DNA of 64,000 nucleotides from Cryptomeria japonica (GCF_030272615.1 NC_081414.1:526731137-526795136); one strand, 5' to 3'. Positions 46,861-59,044 are shown, counted from the stretch's first letter. Notes: a model not told the origin generated them from the sequence alone. Numbers and translations are program-made.

Positions 46861-48500
46861 AAGAATGAGACAAGAAAGTGTTTCAATGCCTTGATCATTT
46901 TTGACCAAAGAATTTTTGTCTTATTCACATTTCATTTCCAACATGATTTACAAGTGCCAACTCGACATCACATTTGGCTTCTTCTCCAACTCGACAAGAA
47001 CCTGTAACAACCAAGGAATCACTTTAGGAGTAATCATTGTAAGTTATGGGTTGAGTTGTTTCCATCCTCTCATGTTTTTCAAGTCATGAGATGTTCTCAG
47101 TATATTCTTCAGTAAGGAAGTTAAATTTTGACATATGAACCCAAAGCTTGTTGCTCCCTTGTATTATAAAAGGGAATTCAAGGTTACTTTGCAGGGGTTC
47201 TGAAAAGTTTGTATGGGCAAAGAGATAAAATATAAAGTTACTTGTGTATTGAATCTTATAGAGTCTATTCTTAATGAATTGTATGGCTGCAAATTCAAGA
47301 AATCAATGAAAACATCACTATGGACTGTCTCCCATTTTATTCTCTTTTTGTTATATAATTTCATTTATCAAGGATAAGTGAATTTGTCTTTGTGAATTTC
47401 TCATGAATGCGTGATGCATAAATTCTGTTTTCTTCAAGGAAGAAATGAAATATTGTTTATGTATTACAATAACTTTAAGAGTATGGTGGTGAATGGACAA
47501 GTATGATCTATGTGTGTGGTAGTAGGGTGCATTTGTAAGGCATATGCATTTAGAATTATATATGCAGTTCTTGTCAAATTCGTTGAATATATGACTCTGT
47601 TCCAATAGATAAGGCACCGACCCCTGTTATATGTATTTTCAGTAACCAAATTGAAATCAAAGCGATTTTCATTTATTTGTGTAATAGGTTTGTGTATTAA
47701 TAAAAGTTTCACTCCCAGGAATGAATTTAATAATTTACACTCAGAATGGAGCTTATTCTGAATGAATTCATATGTGTTCTATAATTTAATACTGAGAGTC
47801 ATATGCTTGTAGGCAATATTTGTTATTGTTTGTTCTATATTTGTTAGCATTGCAAAGGTTTACCCACCTGGGTCTTGTAGAGCCCGAAGAGTAGAAGAAT
47901 TACTTGCTCTATAAGTGATTCTTGTTAGTTGGCCATTTGTCTCAAATTTCCATTGATAGGAGAAGGCTAATTCTTAGGATAATATAAGGAAACAAATGGA
48001 GGAACCAACAAAAATGTCATCTCTACTAGGGAATGCATTGTAATTTGGTTTTCTTTTTAAAATATGAGGTTGAATTGTTTTCTTGCAAAAGTATTTTGCT
48101 CTTCTTTTTGAATTATGTGCCGCATTCTATAACTAGTGGTTCTTCTTGGGTAGTAAGAGTTTTATTGATATACATTGTTGTTGAGAGACATTGCCCAAGT
48201 ATGTGTATGATCAACTCTATTAGAAAAAGGTGCTCCAAATTTATAGTTATTCCTATGAAAGGGTGGTTTCTGATAAATTCTAAACTAGTTTTGAGGTGTA
48301 TGACCAAAGAAAAAGTAGTGTACATGATTATATCAACAAGCTTTAGAAGAAGAAGATTGCAGTTCTTGGTTGAAGGATCTAAAAGAAAGATGCATGGGAG
48401 AAGGTCCTTACATTAGGGGCACCCTAATTTGCCTCTAGTAAAATGCAACCAACATTGGAAGCCAAAAAGCAAGAGGTAGGCATACTTCTTCCTTGAATAA
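46861..48500 (+). other. ORF1-gag linker of G1
   Basis: No coding recognised. A block at 47866-47930 (ACCCACCTGGGTCTTG...AGCCCGAAGAGTAGAAG) matches 63464-63512 in the corresponding place of G2. Confidence 0.55.
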
Positions 48501-51500
48501 TTTTCCCTCAACAACTTTAAAAACATATACGATTGATGTTGGGAAATCTTATTTTACCCCATTAATGTCTGATCACCAAAGGTCATCCTCAAATGAGCAA
48601 TCCCCTCATTCATATAAGTAATATTTTGAGATTCCTAAAAGAACTGGCTATTATTATTATAATAGTGATGGGGATCAATTCTATTACGATGAAGAAGGGG
48701 GTATCAAGATTACATCCTATACTGAACCTCCCAAGGGATCGTTCAAGAGTCAAGATAGACAGGAGGATAGGGTGAAGGAATTCAATGCTAGATTAGAACA
48801 AATTGCCAAAGAGTTCGAAGTGGAACTTGAAGAGGAAACACATAAAGGTCAATTAAGAAGAGAATCTAAAGAAAATTTAAATCAGGAAGAAGATCTCTTT
48901 GTTGGGATGTTTATAAATACTACCACTAATTTTCCTATATCAACCATGCCTTTAGTGAATGTTTCATTTCCTCAAAATAAAGGAAAGGCAATTATAACTA
49001 ATTCAAATGTGTGTTCTACATCAAAAGTGAAGTCTAGGGAACTCACTGACCAAGAATTGTAGGAAGAGATTGAGGAGTTGGTCACATTATACAAGAGAAA
49101 AAATGTTGATAAGAAAAGCTAAATAGCTTAGAAGGTTACAAGATTTGGACAACTTATCACATAAGAATATTAAAACCTCACAGTCACCAAATGTTTCAAA
49201 GCTCAGTTTAAATAGTGTTAGTGGGTCCCATGTTGTCAACTTATTAACTAGTGGTGAGAGTACACTACCTTCAAATGTAACTTATGTGAGTACATTTGTA
49301 TATATTTATATTATGTCTCCTTCTATTAGAAAACCCATTGTCTCTATGCCTTTGAGTTGGTCAATACCTTAGATGAGTAATCAAAATATTTTGGGATTAA
49401 GGCAGGATCACCCAGTTGTTAATCTTACAGTTGATGCAAGTTCCATAAGTGTCTTAGTTCCTCAAGTAACTCAACCCTTAATATCTCAGAAAATGAATGT
49501 GCAACATAATCAACTCTACCAGCAGTTGTTACAACAGCAGCAACAGTATCAATATTTATTGCAGCAATTTCAAAATTTACAAGTTCAACATCAAAATGTA
49601 CTTGTCAATCCACAAGATCCTAAAGTTGTTGTATCCCCTCAGGTAATAGACCCATAACTAAATGTTTCTAATATACCACATAATATCCTTATCGCATAAT
49701 CCCGTGTTTCTCTAAATGTGAGGGAAGATCCCTTTGCTAGGCCCCCACTTCATATGGATAGATATAGGCAGCTGGATTTTACTGGTATCCCTGGATACCC
49801 AAATCTAGTGAACAATGACATAAGGTTAGAATTACCAAATTTTTCAGGAAGTAGTGGATTGTTAGGAGATGATCATATTAAAGCCTTCATGAATGTCATG
49901 GATAACTTTGAAGTTGAACATGAAGATGTATTAATAAAGTTCTTTATGTAGTCATTAGCAGATGATGCAAGAGATTGGTATAGGAGTCTTCCAAGGGTTT
50001 GTAGAGAGAAGTATGGAGACTACACTGATACAAGATTCATTTTAGAAGAAATTACAATAATCCAAAAAGGTCAAAATGAGATGGTTGTTGACTTTAATAC
50101 AAGATTTGCTAAAATCTTAAATAAGATACAACACCATTTGAGGCCAAATGATTCAATGTGTTTGATATTTTATATGAAGGCATATCACCCCAAATTTGGA
50201 TATGAGTTGAGGTCTAGAGAACCCCCTACTCTCAGAGATACCTTTAAAGTAACACTTAGTATTGAGAGCAACAGGAAGGCTATTGGGAAAATTGGAAAAA
50301 TGAATGATGTAAAGATCCTTCAAAATCCAAAGGGATGCCAAGGTAAATAGCTGAAATATGAAGACAAATTTGACAAAGTTATGAGTGCATTGAAGGACCT
50401 GAGTTATAAAGTTGCAAGAAATGAGAAGGGGCTATCTAATGAAGTCAAGTTTTAAAAAAAATGACAGACCAAGACTCCATGATATGTCATATAAGACTAA
50501 TTAGTGTGATGGCAAACCAATAAATAATGTCAATAATCATAAAGGGGCATCAAATAAGGATACTCCTACCCATTGAAAAGGCCAAGTGCAAATATGGTAG
50601 ATGAGACTCCTTGGTGTTGTGCATGTAATATTCATCATTCCCCTATGCAATGTATTGTGGCTCTAGCAGTGCAAGACATTGATGAATCCCATGAAGATTA
50701 TCAAGATCAACAATGTGATGATGAGCATACCATAAACATGGTTTATGTAGGTTCTGATGTGATTCTACACGAATATGATTCATCAGATGATGAGATACAT
50801 GAAAATGATGTGGATAATAAGAGACAATATCATTTTGTTATTGAACAAGTATTCTCTGACACAGAAAATAATTTGGTAGGAGAAATTATGGTAGAAGTTT
50901 ATGAGCATGTACCTGAAAGTGTTGATTTGAGATGACCCTCCGAGGAAGAGAGCAAGGCACTCATTGTTGCAGCAGTAGCTCAAGCAAGGAGCAATTATCA
51001 ATTAAGGAATAGCATCATTAATGTTGATCAAGGTCATTCAGGCAGTATGTTTATAAAAGAGACCCGAGCTAAAGCTAAAATATTGGATCAGAAACTTGAG
51101 GAAAAGCAAAAGACCCTAATGAATTCAAGGAATTGACATTTAGTTTCAAAAGAGATCAGCAAGAAAGACTAAGAAAGGGGTAAGGTCCAAGAGATGAATG
51201 CTATCAAATTTAATGCCTTTGCTGAAAAGTCAAAAAATATTCCAAATGAGGTAAGCAAAATTGATTCTCAACCTACTCATAGTGTTGCTTCATTTGATAT
51301 TATACAAACTTTGTCTCAAATAAAAGTATCACTAACATTGTTGGAAATAATGAAATTGGAGGAATATAGAAGTAGTATTATATCTTTGATTTCAAATGTG
51401 TCTAGCCACTCTGCTGAGTTAATCCCATTAGTACCCACACAAGGAAAAGAAAATAAGAAAAAGAGTGCTATTCAAACTGAGAAAATGAGACACCTAAAGT

Positions 51501-51510
51501 CTATTTAGGT
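48500..51510 (+). pseudogene. G1 gag
   Basis: A decayed gag in several pieces. A Tyr/Asp-rich start (GYYYYNSDGDQFYYDEEGG, about 48646-48702) is followed by a Glu-rich helix (48772-48870) and a Gln-rich stretch (49500-49610). The capsid core (49718-50345) has FTGIPGYPNLVNNDI, LPNFSGSSG, HIKAF and DDARDWYRSLPRV. A zinc knuckle-like motif WCCACNIHHSPMQC (50611-50652) and an acidic linker (50680-50930) follow. Stops include TAG at 49949 in a place where Gln is usual. Confidence 0.7.
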
Positions 51511-51559
51511 TCAACTATTACTAAATCCCCATCCCAAATTGACCCATTCTATCTAACCT

Positions 51560-52023
51560 TATTGATTTATAATAGACGTGAGAAATTGTATGATTGACTC
51601 AAGGGCAGTGATTAATGTAATTCCAACAAAAGTTATGGAGTTAGGACTAAAGGTGGATACCCCATATGGGAAGTTATATGCAATGGACAATACGTCAATC
51701 CCAGTCACAGGGGTCATAAGAGGTCTAGAATTTAAATTGGCATCATGTCTTGAACCTACATACAAAATGGGTGTGACTATAGCAGACATTGCTCTACACT
51801 ATGGTATGTTGTTGTTAAGGCAATGGACTGCAGTCGTGGGTGGAAATGTACAGTTGGATTTGTCCTACACCACTATTCTAGTAAATGGACAAGATGTTAG
51901 AGTTGACAGAGAAAAAAGGTCAAAACAAGTAGTGGAAGAGGTAGATCCAGATCAATTGGTATGTTTCTATGATGTTGATGTTGATAATTTTAGAGTGAAA
52001 CAAATGGAATCTATACTATAAAA
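51560..52023 (+). pseudogene. G1 aspartic protease
   Basis: Open frame with MIDSRAVINVIP (about 51590-51625): the retropepsin DSG has become DSR by a G-to-A change. It continues with MDNTSIPVTG and a long beta-rich segment typical of plant gypsy proteases. The TAA at 52021 probably replaces a Gln codon. Confidence 0.75.
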
Positions 52024-52059
52024 CACTGATCCTATGATTGATGAGGTCATTAGTAACCA

Positions 52060-52445
52060 GGATGGATTATGACAAATGTTCTTTGATGGTGCTTGCAGTA
52101 GAGAAGGGTCTAGAGTTGGTGTAGTTTTCATTGCACCAAATGGGAAAACCTTTAAATATTCCTTTCTACCATCATTTGAATTTATAAATAATACTATAGA
52201 GTGAGGCATTATTATTAGGTCCTAATGTAGCTGTGAAATATGTTGTGAAAATGTTGGTTGTATTTGGAGACTCGGAGTTAGTTGTCTCACAAATCAGATC
52301 TAGATACTCTTTTAAGAACAAGAGGTTAAAGCAATATAAGTTTGCAGTGTGGGACATCATTGAAATTTTTGATGCATTTTTAGTTGGATGGGTGGAGAGG
52401 TCAAAAAATATCATGGCAAATTTTTTGGCTAATGTTGCTTAAAAA
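52060..52445 (+). pseudogene. RNase H-like domain upstream of RT in G1
   Basis: MFFDGACSREGSRVGVVF (about 52078-52131) provides the first acidic residue of an RNase HI fold. After an indel near 52195-52215 the frame continues with VVFGDSELVVSQI (catalytic GDS, about 52257-52295) and ends with ANFLANVA. It sits between protease and RT, separate from the canonical RNase H after RT (55080-55450). Plant Tat-lineage gypsy elements are known to carry an additional RNase H; the position here before RT should be compared with them. Confidence 0.7.
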
Positions 52446-52699
52446 AGTAATGACATTGCTCTTGCAAGGATTTCACAAGTAGAAGTGAAGGTTAGATCCC
52501 TGATAACATTTGTAATTGATAAGTATTTGAAGATGATGATGATCTTCTCAAGTTCTTACAATATATTGATCATTATAAAACACAAGAAATTGATTGCAGT
52601 CCATTTTTTGAGGTTGAAGATGGCAAAGAGACTATTTTTGGAAATGAGGTGGTTCAGTTGAAGACAAATAAAACTCCAAAGGGGTTATTTGCATTAAAC

Positions 52700-53411
52700 A
52701 AGTGTTTTATGGTAATGATAGCTATGCAATGAAACCCGCTTTTGTAAATAAATATGATTTAGAGGATATAAACTTGGGGACTGAGGCCTCTCCTAAGAAG
52801 GTATATATCATAAAGAGGATCAGTCCTAATATTAGAACAATATTGGTTGCATTGTTAAGGAAGTATAAACATGTTTTTGCATGGTCGTATGATGACCTTA
52901 AATCTTATAGGGAAGATCTATTTTAGCATGAAATTCTCCTAAAACCAAATGCAAAGCCATTCAGGAAAAAACAAAGAACAATAAACCCTATGTTAGCTCC
53001 AAAGATGCAAGAGAGTTAATGAAACTCATATATGTAGGCATAATTAAACCAATCAAACATTTCACTTGGGTCTCAAACCTAGTACTAGTGAGAAAGACGA
53101 ATGGGGATATAAGGTTGTGTGTGGATTTTAGAAATTTAAATGTTTCCTCATTGAAAGACAATTATCCCCTACCCAATATGGAAGCTATGTTACAAAGAGT
53201 GATAGGTTGTGAGTTATTGTCAATAATGGATGGTTTTTCGGGCTATAACCAAGTCAAGGTCAAGGAACCAGAGCAGTATAAGATAACATTCAGTACCCCA
53301 TGGGGAACATATACAATGTGAGAATGCCATTTGGCCTTACTAATGTTGGGGAAACATTTCAGAGAGATGTGGATGTTGCATTTGCATATTTAATAAATGT
53401 TATTATGGTTG
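52700..53411 (+). pseudogene. G1 reverse transcriptase, N-terminal half
   Basis: Begins with DINLGTEASPKKVYI and KYKHVFAWSYDDLK (52760-52905), the usual entry to gypsy RT. TAG at 52924 stands where Gln is usual. RT motifs follow: GIIKPI, WVSNLVLVRKTNGDIRLCVDFRNLN (in pieces, 53040-53140), DNYPLP, and MDGFSGYNQVKV (53228-53263). A frameshift near 53320 precedes a MPFGLTN motif (53325-53345). The frame is then cut by the solo LTR at 53412. Confidence 0.85.
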
Positions 53412-54676
53412 TGTAGCGTCCTAAAATTGCGACACTTGCAATTTCGACCGCATTTGGGTCTTCACGATGGCGATGCAACACTGAACCTGAATGGAGACCC
53501 CGAAACTTGCTCACGACACCCAAAACTGCATTTTTCCAGCACCCTGCTTGATCCCTCCTTGCACCCCGCTGTCCCGGGAGGTGGGACCAGAGCGCCCAAC
53601 GCCCTGGTCCTTTAGGACTAGGGCGCCCAGCGCCCTGGTCCCCCAGGACCATGGCGCCCAGCGCCCTGGTCCCTGGCCCTATTTTTGGGCCCGGTCTCCT
53701 ATGGGACTTCGGGTCTTTTTGTTTGCAATTTGGAAAATAACATTTCCTGGTCGGCCTAAGGTCGGGAAAATCAGTCTTTTAACCCTAATTGGCAAGTATA
53801 TAAACTACTTTTCCTCTCTCATTTTAGGGAGGAGGGAAAAAGTTGGAAACAATATTCAAACATTCAAACATTCAAGCATCCAAGCATTCCTTCAAGCAAT
53901 TGATCATTCTAAGTCTCCATTCAAGGCTAGGTGTTGCATTCAAGACAAGGATTCAACCATTGAAGAGGAGATCACATACTACAACATACAACATACAACA
54001 AACAACAACATCCATACCTTCGCATATAAGGATACAAACATCCTTACAACAAGGTACTAGTACTTGTTTTACATTACAGTCATTTACATTTACAACATTT
54101 CTCATTTCTTGGTTAATTCCAAAACCGGGGTTTGACCTAAGGGCAAACCCCTAATCCCTAACCCCCCAATCGTCTTCGCTTTTCTGTGTGTAGGTTGTAG
54201 GTACGTGGCTGAAATTGAAGATCTGGAATCCTTGTGCAGAGACGAACAGATCCCCCTTCGTTTCGCGGATTTTTCGGAGGACCGTGTGCACGCCGGGCGC
54301 CATCGTCCCGTCAACTTTTGCTCAAATTTGCAGGACAGCGTCGTCTCGACATTTTACTGCTAATTCCAGGTCCGCAGCTTCATATCATATCCCTATCTCT
54401 ATTTATAAGTGAATCTTTCTTGCTTCTACATGCATTCCTAGTTCAATCTTTCTATCTACATTCTTTATAAAAGAGGGTATCCTTGCTATCACAACCCTTG
54501 AAACTCATATAGAATCCAATCTTGCATTGCGTGGGATTGGATCTTGTGGGTTTCAACCCCTCTTTTGAATGTAAAGTCCCTCCTAAGTGAAAACCATCAA
54601 CCCTAGTGACTCTCCCTTCTCTCTCCTTGGAGTTGGGGAGGGGAGAACGACTAGGGTTCGATTTTTCCGCTTTACA
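53412..54676 (+). mobile_element. Solo LTR of the M2 family inside G1 RT
   Basis: TGTAGCGTCCTAAAATTGCG start and CCGCTTTACA end. Target duplication GGTTG at 53407-53411 and 54677-54681. Sequence and order of parts match the M2 LTRs on the opposite strand: the GGACC-type GC repeats (three units, 53583-53690), TATA box, GCATTCAAG-type repeats (53860-53900), and the GTGCAC hairpin (54278-54309). No internal region remains, so the element was lost by LTR-LTR recombination. Confidence 0.92.
53797..53804 (+). promoter_or_regulatory. TATA box of the solo LTR
   Basis: TATATAAA in the context GGCAAGTATATAAACTAC, identical to the M2 LTR box. Confidence 0.65.
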
Positions 54677-55450
54677 GGTTGTTTATCAAAATGACTTGAC
54701 TGCATATTCTAAAAGGGCAAAAGATCATTTCACCCATTTAGAGAAATTTTTTAACAAGGCCTTAGAATATGGAATGTCCCTCAACCCAAAGATATGTCAT
54801 TTTTCTATTATAGAAGGGAAGTTGTTGGGCCATATAGTGTCAAAACAAGGAGTTAAGATTGACCCTGAAAGAGTTGCAGCAATTGATAAAATTCTAATTC
54901 CTAAAACTGTGAAAGCCATTCAATCATTTTTTGGACAGATTAATTTTGTCAGGAGATTCATTTCAAACTTTTTTGAGATAGTAAAACCTATTTCCAAGAT
55001 GCTTAATAAAGGAGCTAAGGTTGACTAGACGGTTGAAGCAATTGATGCTTTTATAAGTATCAAACTCGCTATCAAGGAAGCTCTTGTATTGAAATCTCTT
55101 GATTTCAGTAAGACCTTCCAAATTTTCTCATTTGCATCATTTCATACAATTGTTGTGGTCATTCTTTAGAAAAATGATGAGGGGTTTGAACAACCGATTT
55201 CTTTCTTTAGCAAATATATCCAAGTTGTTGAGCTGAAGTATCATATAGTAGAGAAACACGCTTATGCTCTAGTGAAGGCAGTAAAAGCTTTCGGACCATA
55301 TCTAGTAGGTGCAAAGATTATCGCTTATGTTCCTAATGTTGTTGTTAAGGACATATTTGTTCAATCTTAACTTATTGGATGGAGGTGTAGGTGGATCGAT
55401 AAGGTACAAGAGTTTAACATGGACATTCAAATTACAAAATTGGTCTAAGG
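54677..55450 (+). pseudogene. G1 reverse transcriptase C-terminal half and canonical RNase H
   Basis: The RT frame resumes directly after the duplication with the catalytic loop, which reads YQND where gypsy RT usually has YxDD, so one catalytic Asp is Asn. Then LNPKICHF, EGKLLGHIVSK, DPERVAAI and QSFFGQINFVRRFI (54780-54965). TAG at 55026 replaces a usual Trp. RNase H follows (55080-55450): FASF, FFSKY, EKHAYALVKAVKAF and a Tyr-Val-Pro segment, with further stops. Confidence 0.8.
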
Positions 55451-55454
55451 ACAG

Positions 55455-56800
55455 GGCTCAACAAGGTTAATGGCAAAAAAAAACTTGGAAGCTTCACAAA
55501 TTAATAATGTATGTCCATTAGATACTACAACGACTAGTATTGAAAGACAACCATGGTACAAAAATATTGTCTATTTACTTAAGAACATGAAATGGCTAGA
55601 TGATATGACTAGCAACCAGAAGAGGACACTAAAATTACAAGCCCAAAAGTATGTGTTGAAATAAGGGGACTTGTTCTGGAAAAATAGAGATGGTGTGCTA
55701 TTGTTTTCCTTAGATGAATGTCAAGCTTAGAAGGATTTAAAGGAGATGCATGAAGGGGTCTGTGGTGGACAATTTATAGCAAAGACTATTGCTCATAAGA
55801 TACTTAGGGCGGGTTATTATTGGCCCACTTTATTTGAAAATACCCATAATTATGTGAGAAAGTGTGAACCGTGTCAGAAGTTTTTTAGAAAGCTGAATTA
55901 TGTTGGAGCCTTCCCCTTAGGACTATACAAGTTTAAGCCCCCTTTTGTCAATGGGGAATTGAATTTATAGGAGAAATCGGTGAGAAATCTAGCAATGGTC
56001 ACATGTTGATCTTAGTGACAACAGATTATTTTACCAAATGGATAGAAGTTGTTCCAACCAAGCAAGCTACAAGTAAAGTCATTATCAATTTCTTGATTGA
56101 TAACATTTTGACAAGATTTGGTGTCCCTATCAAACTAGTTATAAATAATTCTATGTGCTTCAAGTCTGATGAGTTCAAGGAGTTTTGTGAGTCTTATGGG
56201 ATATTGATGTCTTATTCATCTCCATACCATCCCCAAGGAAATGGACAGGCTGAATCTAGTAACAAAAGCCTGGTGAAGATCATAAAGAGAATTTTGGAGA
56301 AGAATTAAAGAGCTTGGGACTCAAAACTTAAGCTTGGATTATGGGCTGATAGAGTAACCATCAGGAAGGCTACAAGTAAGTTACCCTTCGAATTGATTTA
56401 TGGTTCTCAGACCAAGCTACCTGTAAACAACTTACTTCCATTATACAGGTTCATTCAAAATGAAGAGGATGATTTACTAGAGCCAATGTTGGAAAGAATA
56501 ATTCAGCTTGTTGAACTAGATGAAATGAGGAGTGAAGCACAAAAGAAAAATATGAGGATGCAACAACAAGAAAAATATTTGTTTGATAAGAGACCTAAAG
56601 AAAGGAAGTTTCAAGAAGGTGATCTTGTTTTGATGTGGAAAGAAGGGCATCAAGAAAAATAAAAACATAGCAATTTCAAATAATTATGGTTTGGCCCTTT
56701 TGTGATCATAGAGAAACAAGGTGAGCACTCACACTTTCTGTAGAAAGCAAATAGAGAAGCAACAGAGCTACTAGTGCATGGATAGTTTCTGAAAAGATTC
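55455..56800 (+). pseudogene. G1 integrase
   Basis: Zinc-binding part: HEGVCGGQ...GYYWPTLF...CEPCQKF (55746-55890). The second His of the usual HHCC set is Gln here. Catalytic core: TTDYFTKW with the first Asp (about 56024), then VINNSMCFKS where the second catalytic Asp is Asn (about 56140-56170), and the Glu in QGNGQAESSNKS (about 56235-56270). A frameshift lies near 55960. The C-terminal part (56393-56800) has QTKLPVN, a Lys-rich helix, FQEGDLVLMWK and GPFVI. It ends with a LKRFFS-like tail. Confidence 0.85.
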
Positions 56801-57841
56801 TTTTCTTGATGCAATCTTCTCCATGAACGTTAGGTTAGTGTATATGTTCTACATATGTTTGTTTAATTTATAAATATGCCTTTAGGTTGTTTTGGTCCTG
56901 TTGACGACTGTTTTTGACACACCCGCCAACAGTCAAGTAGCCAATGTAAACACTCACCACGTCTCCTGAAAAGAAATGAGTTTAGGAAAACTTACTACTC
57001 CAAGGTCTCTATAGTCGGGTCACGATGACGATGGGCAGCCTAACGGTCGATGTAGCTATACTTGTTAAGTGACCTGCTGGTCGAAACTAATCCTGATCGT
57101 TATTAATGGTCAAACTTCCTCTTTTTTTGTATTTTAAAATTTAAGATTTTTTGGAAAATAAACTGCAAAAGATAGATCAAGGAAATGAGAAAATAACAAT
57201 GAAACCAATACAATAACAACTTAATGAACCACTTAGTTAGTTCCCTGTAATCCAAGAAATTATCAAATATCATCCAAGTTAGCATTCAACATGTTATCAC
57301 TGATTAAAAATGGGCTTTTCTTTTCCCATGATTGGCTATGGTTTGTTGAAATTTTGAATAGGGTGCAGTTTCAAATGCTTCAGCTTTGTTCCAGACCTCA
57401 AGGGTTTAAAAGTTTTTGATTTTAGATCCTCTTGTGTTTGTTTTAAACCCTTTGGTTTCTAATCTTTCATTACTTTATTCACTTAAGTAATGGGTCATGG
57501 GGTTGTAGGAAGTGTTCCCCCTTGTTGTTTGCCTAGGCGGTCATGTTAATTAATCAAAAATTTTATGCCTTATATGTTTTTCTCCTAAAGTTGTCGGGCC
57601 CAGTAACTAGTGCGCATCTCGCGGGTGGATCCACGGCTCGCGTTATTTCGCTAGGCGAAGTTGCGCATAATTTAAAACCAGCGAAGTTGCGAAAATGACA
57701 TGGCATGCCACATAGATGGTCTAGTTGGTTGATGATAGCAAGTAAAATGGCGACACACGACATAAGTTACAACAGTCAGTGGGTCAGGATCAAAGGCTAA
57801 AAGGCGGGCCCCAGAGGTGAGTCAGGTCGCAGTCAGGAGAT

Positions 57842-58399
57842 GACCTGGCGGATACAACTGTCAAAAGTTTGTTGGGACCCAGTGGCTTTCTCTCGGCAAA
57901 TAAAAAAGTGACAAGTCAGCTCCGAAGGTGACTGGATGCCAGGTGTTCACAGTGAGTTAGCGGGCCCACCCCTCCCGAAAACCTTTTCAGACGGTTAAAT
58001 ATCGATCAACTTAAAAGATGATCCGACGGCCCGCGCTATTTCGCAAGGGCAAAATGCTCATTCTTTATACCCCACGAAATAGCGAGAGTGAATGAGAGCC
58101 GTCCACGTGTCATGACAGATAACTTGGCGAATACAGCTGTCAAGAATAAATTGAGGCCCCGTGGTTTTCTTTTGGCGTATAAAAAAGTGACAAGTCAGCT
58201 CCGAAGGTGACTGGGCGCTAGGTGTTCACAGTGAGTCAGCGGGCCCACCCCTCCCGAAAGCCTTTTCAGACGGTTAAATGCCGATCAACTTAAAAGATGA
58301 TCCGATGGCCCGAGCTATTTTGCAAGGGTAAGATGCTCGTTCTTTATACCCCGCGAAATAGCGAGAGTGAATGAGAGCCATCCACGTGTCCGATGACAC
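57842..58399 (+). repeat. 279-bp tandem duplication in the LTR
   Basis: Two units, 57842-58120 and 58121-58399, with the same order: TGGCGxATACA, a T/A-rich TAAAAAAGTGACAAGTCAGC box, CGGGCCCACCCCTCCCGAAA, GACGGTTAAAT, then an inverted pair CTATTTCGC/GCGAAATAG. Partial units flank it near 57640 and 58618. Confidence 0.85.
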
Positions 58400-58452
58400 G
58401 TGGTCTAAGAAGAAAGTTGTGGGCCCGCCAAGGTGGAACCAGCAGTATAAAA
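58382..58452 (+). promoter_or_regulatory. Twin G-box palindrome and TATA box of the LTR
   Basis: Perfect 9-bp arms CCACGTGTC (58382-58390) and GACACGTGG (58395-58403) around CGAT, each containing the CACGTG G-box bound by plant bZIP/bHLH factors. TATAAAA at 58446-58452 lies about 45 bp downstream. A further G-box is at 58516-58521. The likely transcript would start near 58480 (inference). Confidence 0.6.
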
Positions 58453-58698
58453 GAAAGACACGCGGCCAGCGTTAAGTCGAATGTGAAGGAAATTTCAAGG
58501 CCAATGGTTGGGTGCCACGTGGTATCATATAGCCAATAGAGAAGCGGGACCCAGCGCGGAGCCAATGTTGTTAGTTAATCTAACGCTCGATCAAGTTTCT
58601 TTTGATCGAACGGTCGGCGCTATTTCGCAGGACCAAGTTGCCCGATAGTTATGCTTCGCGAAGTTGCAAAAGAGAAAAATGAAACACTTGCAGGAACA

Positions 58699-59044
58699 TT
58701 GTGACCCGTTGGAGCGAAAAATACGAATTCTTGTATGAATTCAATTTTGAAGGGACGGCCGAAGCATGCGGAATCAATATTGTAGTTAAGGCCCTGAGTA
58801 CAATATTTGATTCCCTATCAACTGGGTGAAGATATCTTTTAAAGAATTTTGCAGAGGAGCGGATGCAAAGCTATTTTCTTCAGGTACAAAGCAAGTCAGT
58901 TCAGTTGCAGAGCAAATTCCTTCAAGTCAAAAACAGGTTTTCTCATATTCTTGTGTAGCAATTCCTGTGTGGTGTGTTTTAGATAAGATAATTGATTTGT
59001 TACAGGATTGTCTACGAGTGGTATTCACTTCTTACATTTTCTAA
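58699..59044 (+). other. Leader of G2
   Basis: From the possible primer site to the ORF1 start at 59045. No coding of its own is claimed. Confidence 0.45.

Larger units (their letters stand above)
56899..58698 (+). repeat. LTR between G1 and G2 (about 1.8 kb)
   Basis: Proposed boundaries: TGTTGACGACTG at 56899 and AGGAACA at 58698. The latter is followed by TTGTGACCCGTTGGAG as a possible primer site. It lies 3' of the G1 integrase and 5' of the G2 ORF1, so one LTR appears to serve both elements. No second copy lies in the window, so the ends are inferred. Contains 279-bp tandem repeats, G-boxes and a TATA box. Confidence 0.5.

Noticed and set aside
58030-58045. GCGCTATTTCGC as an E2F site
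   Set aside because: It lacks the TTTSSCGC consensus; kept only as an unnamed repeated motif.
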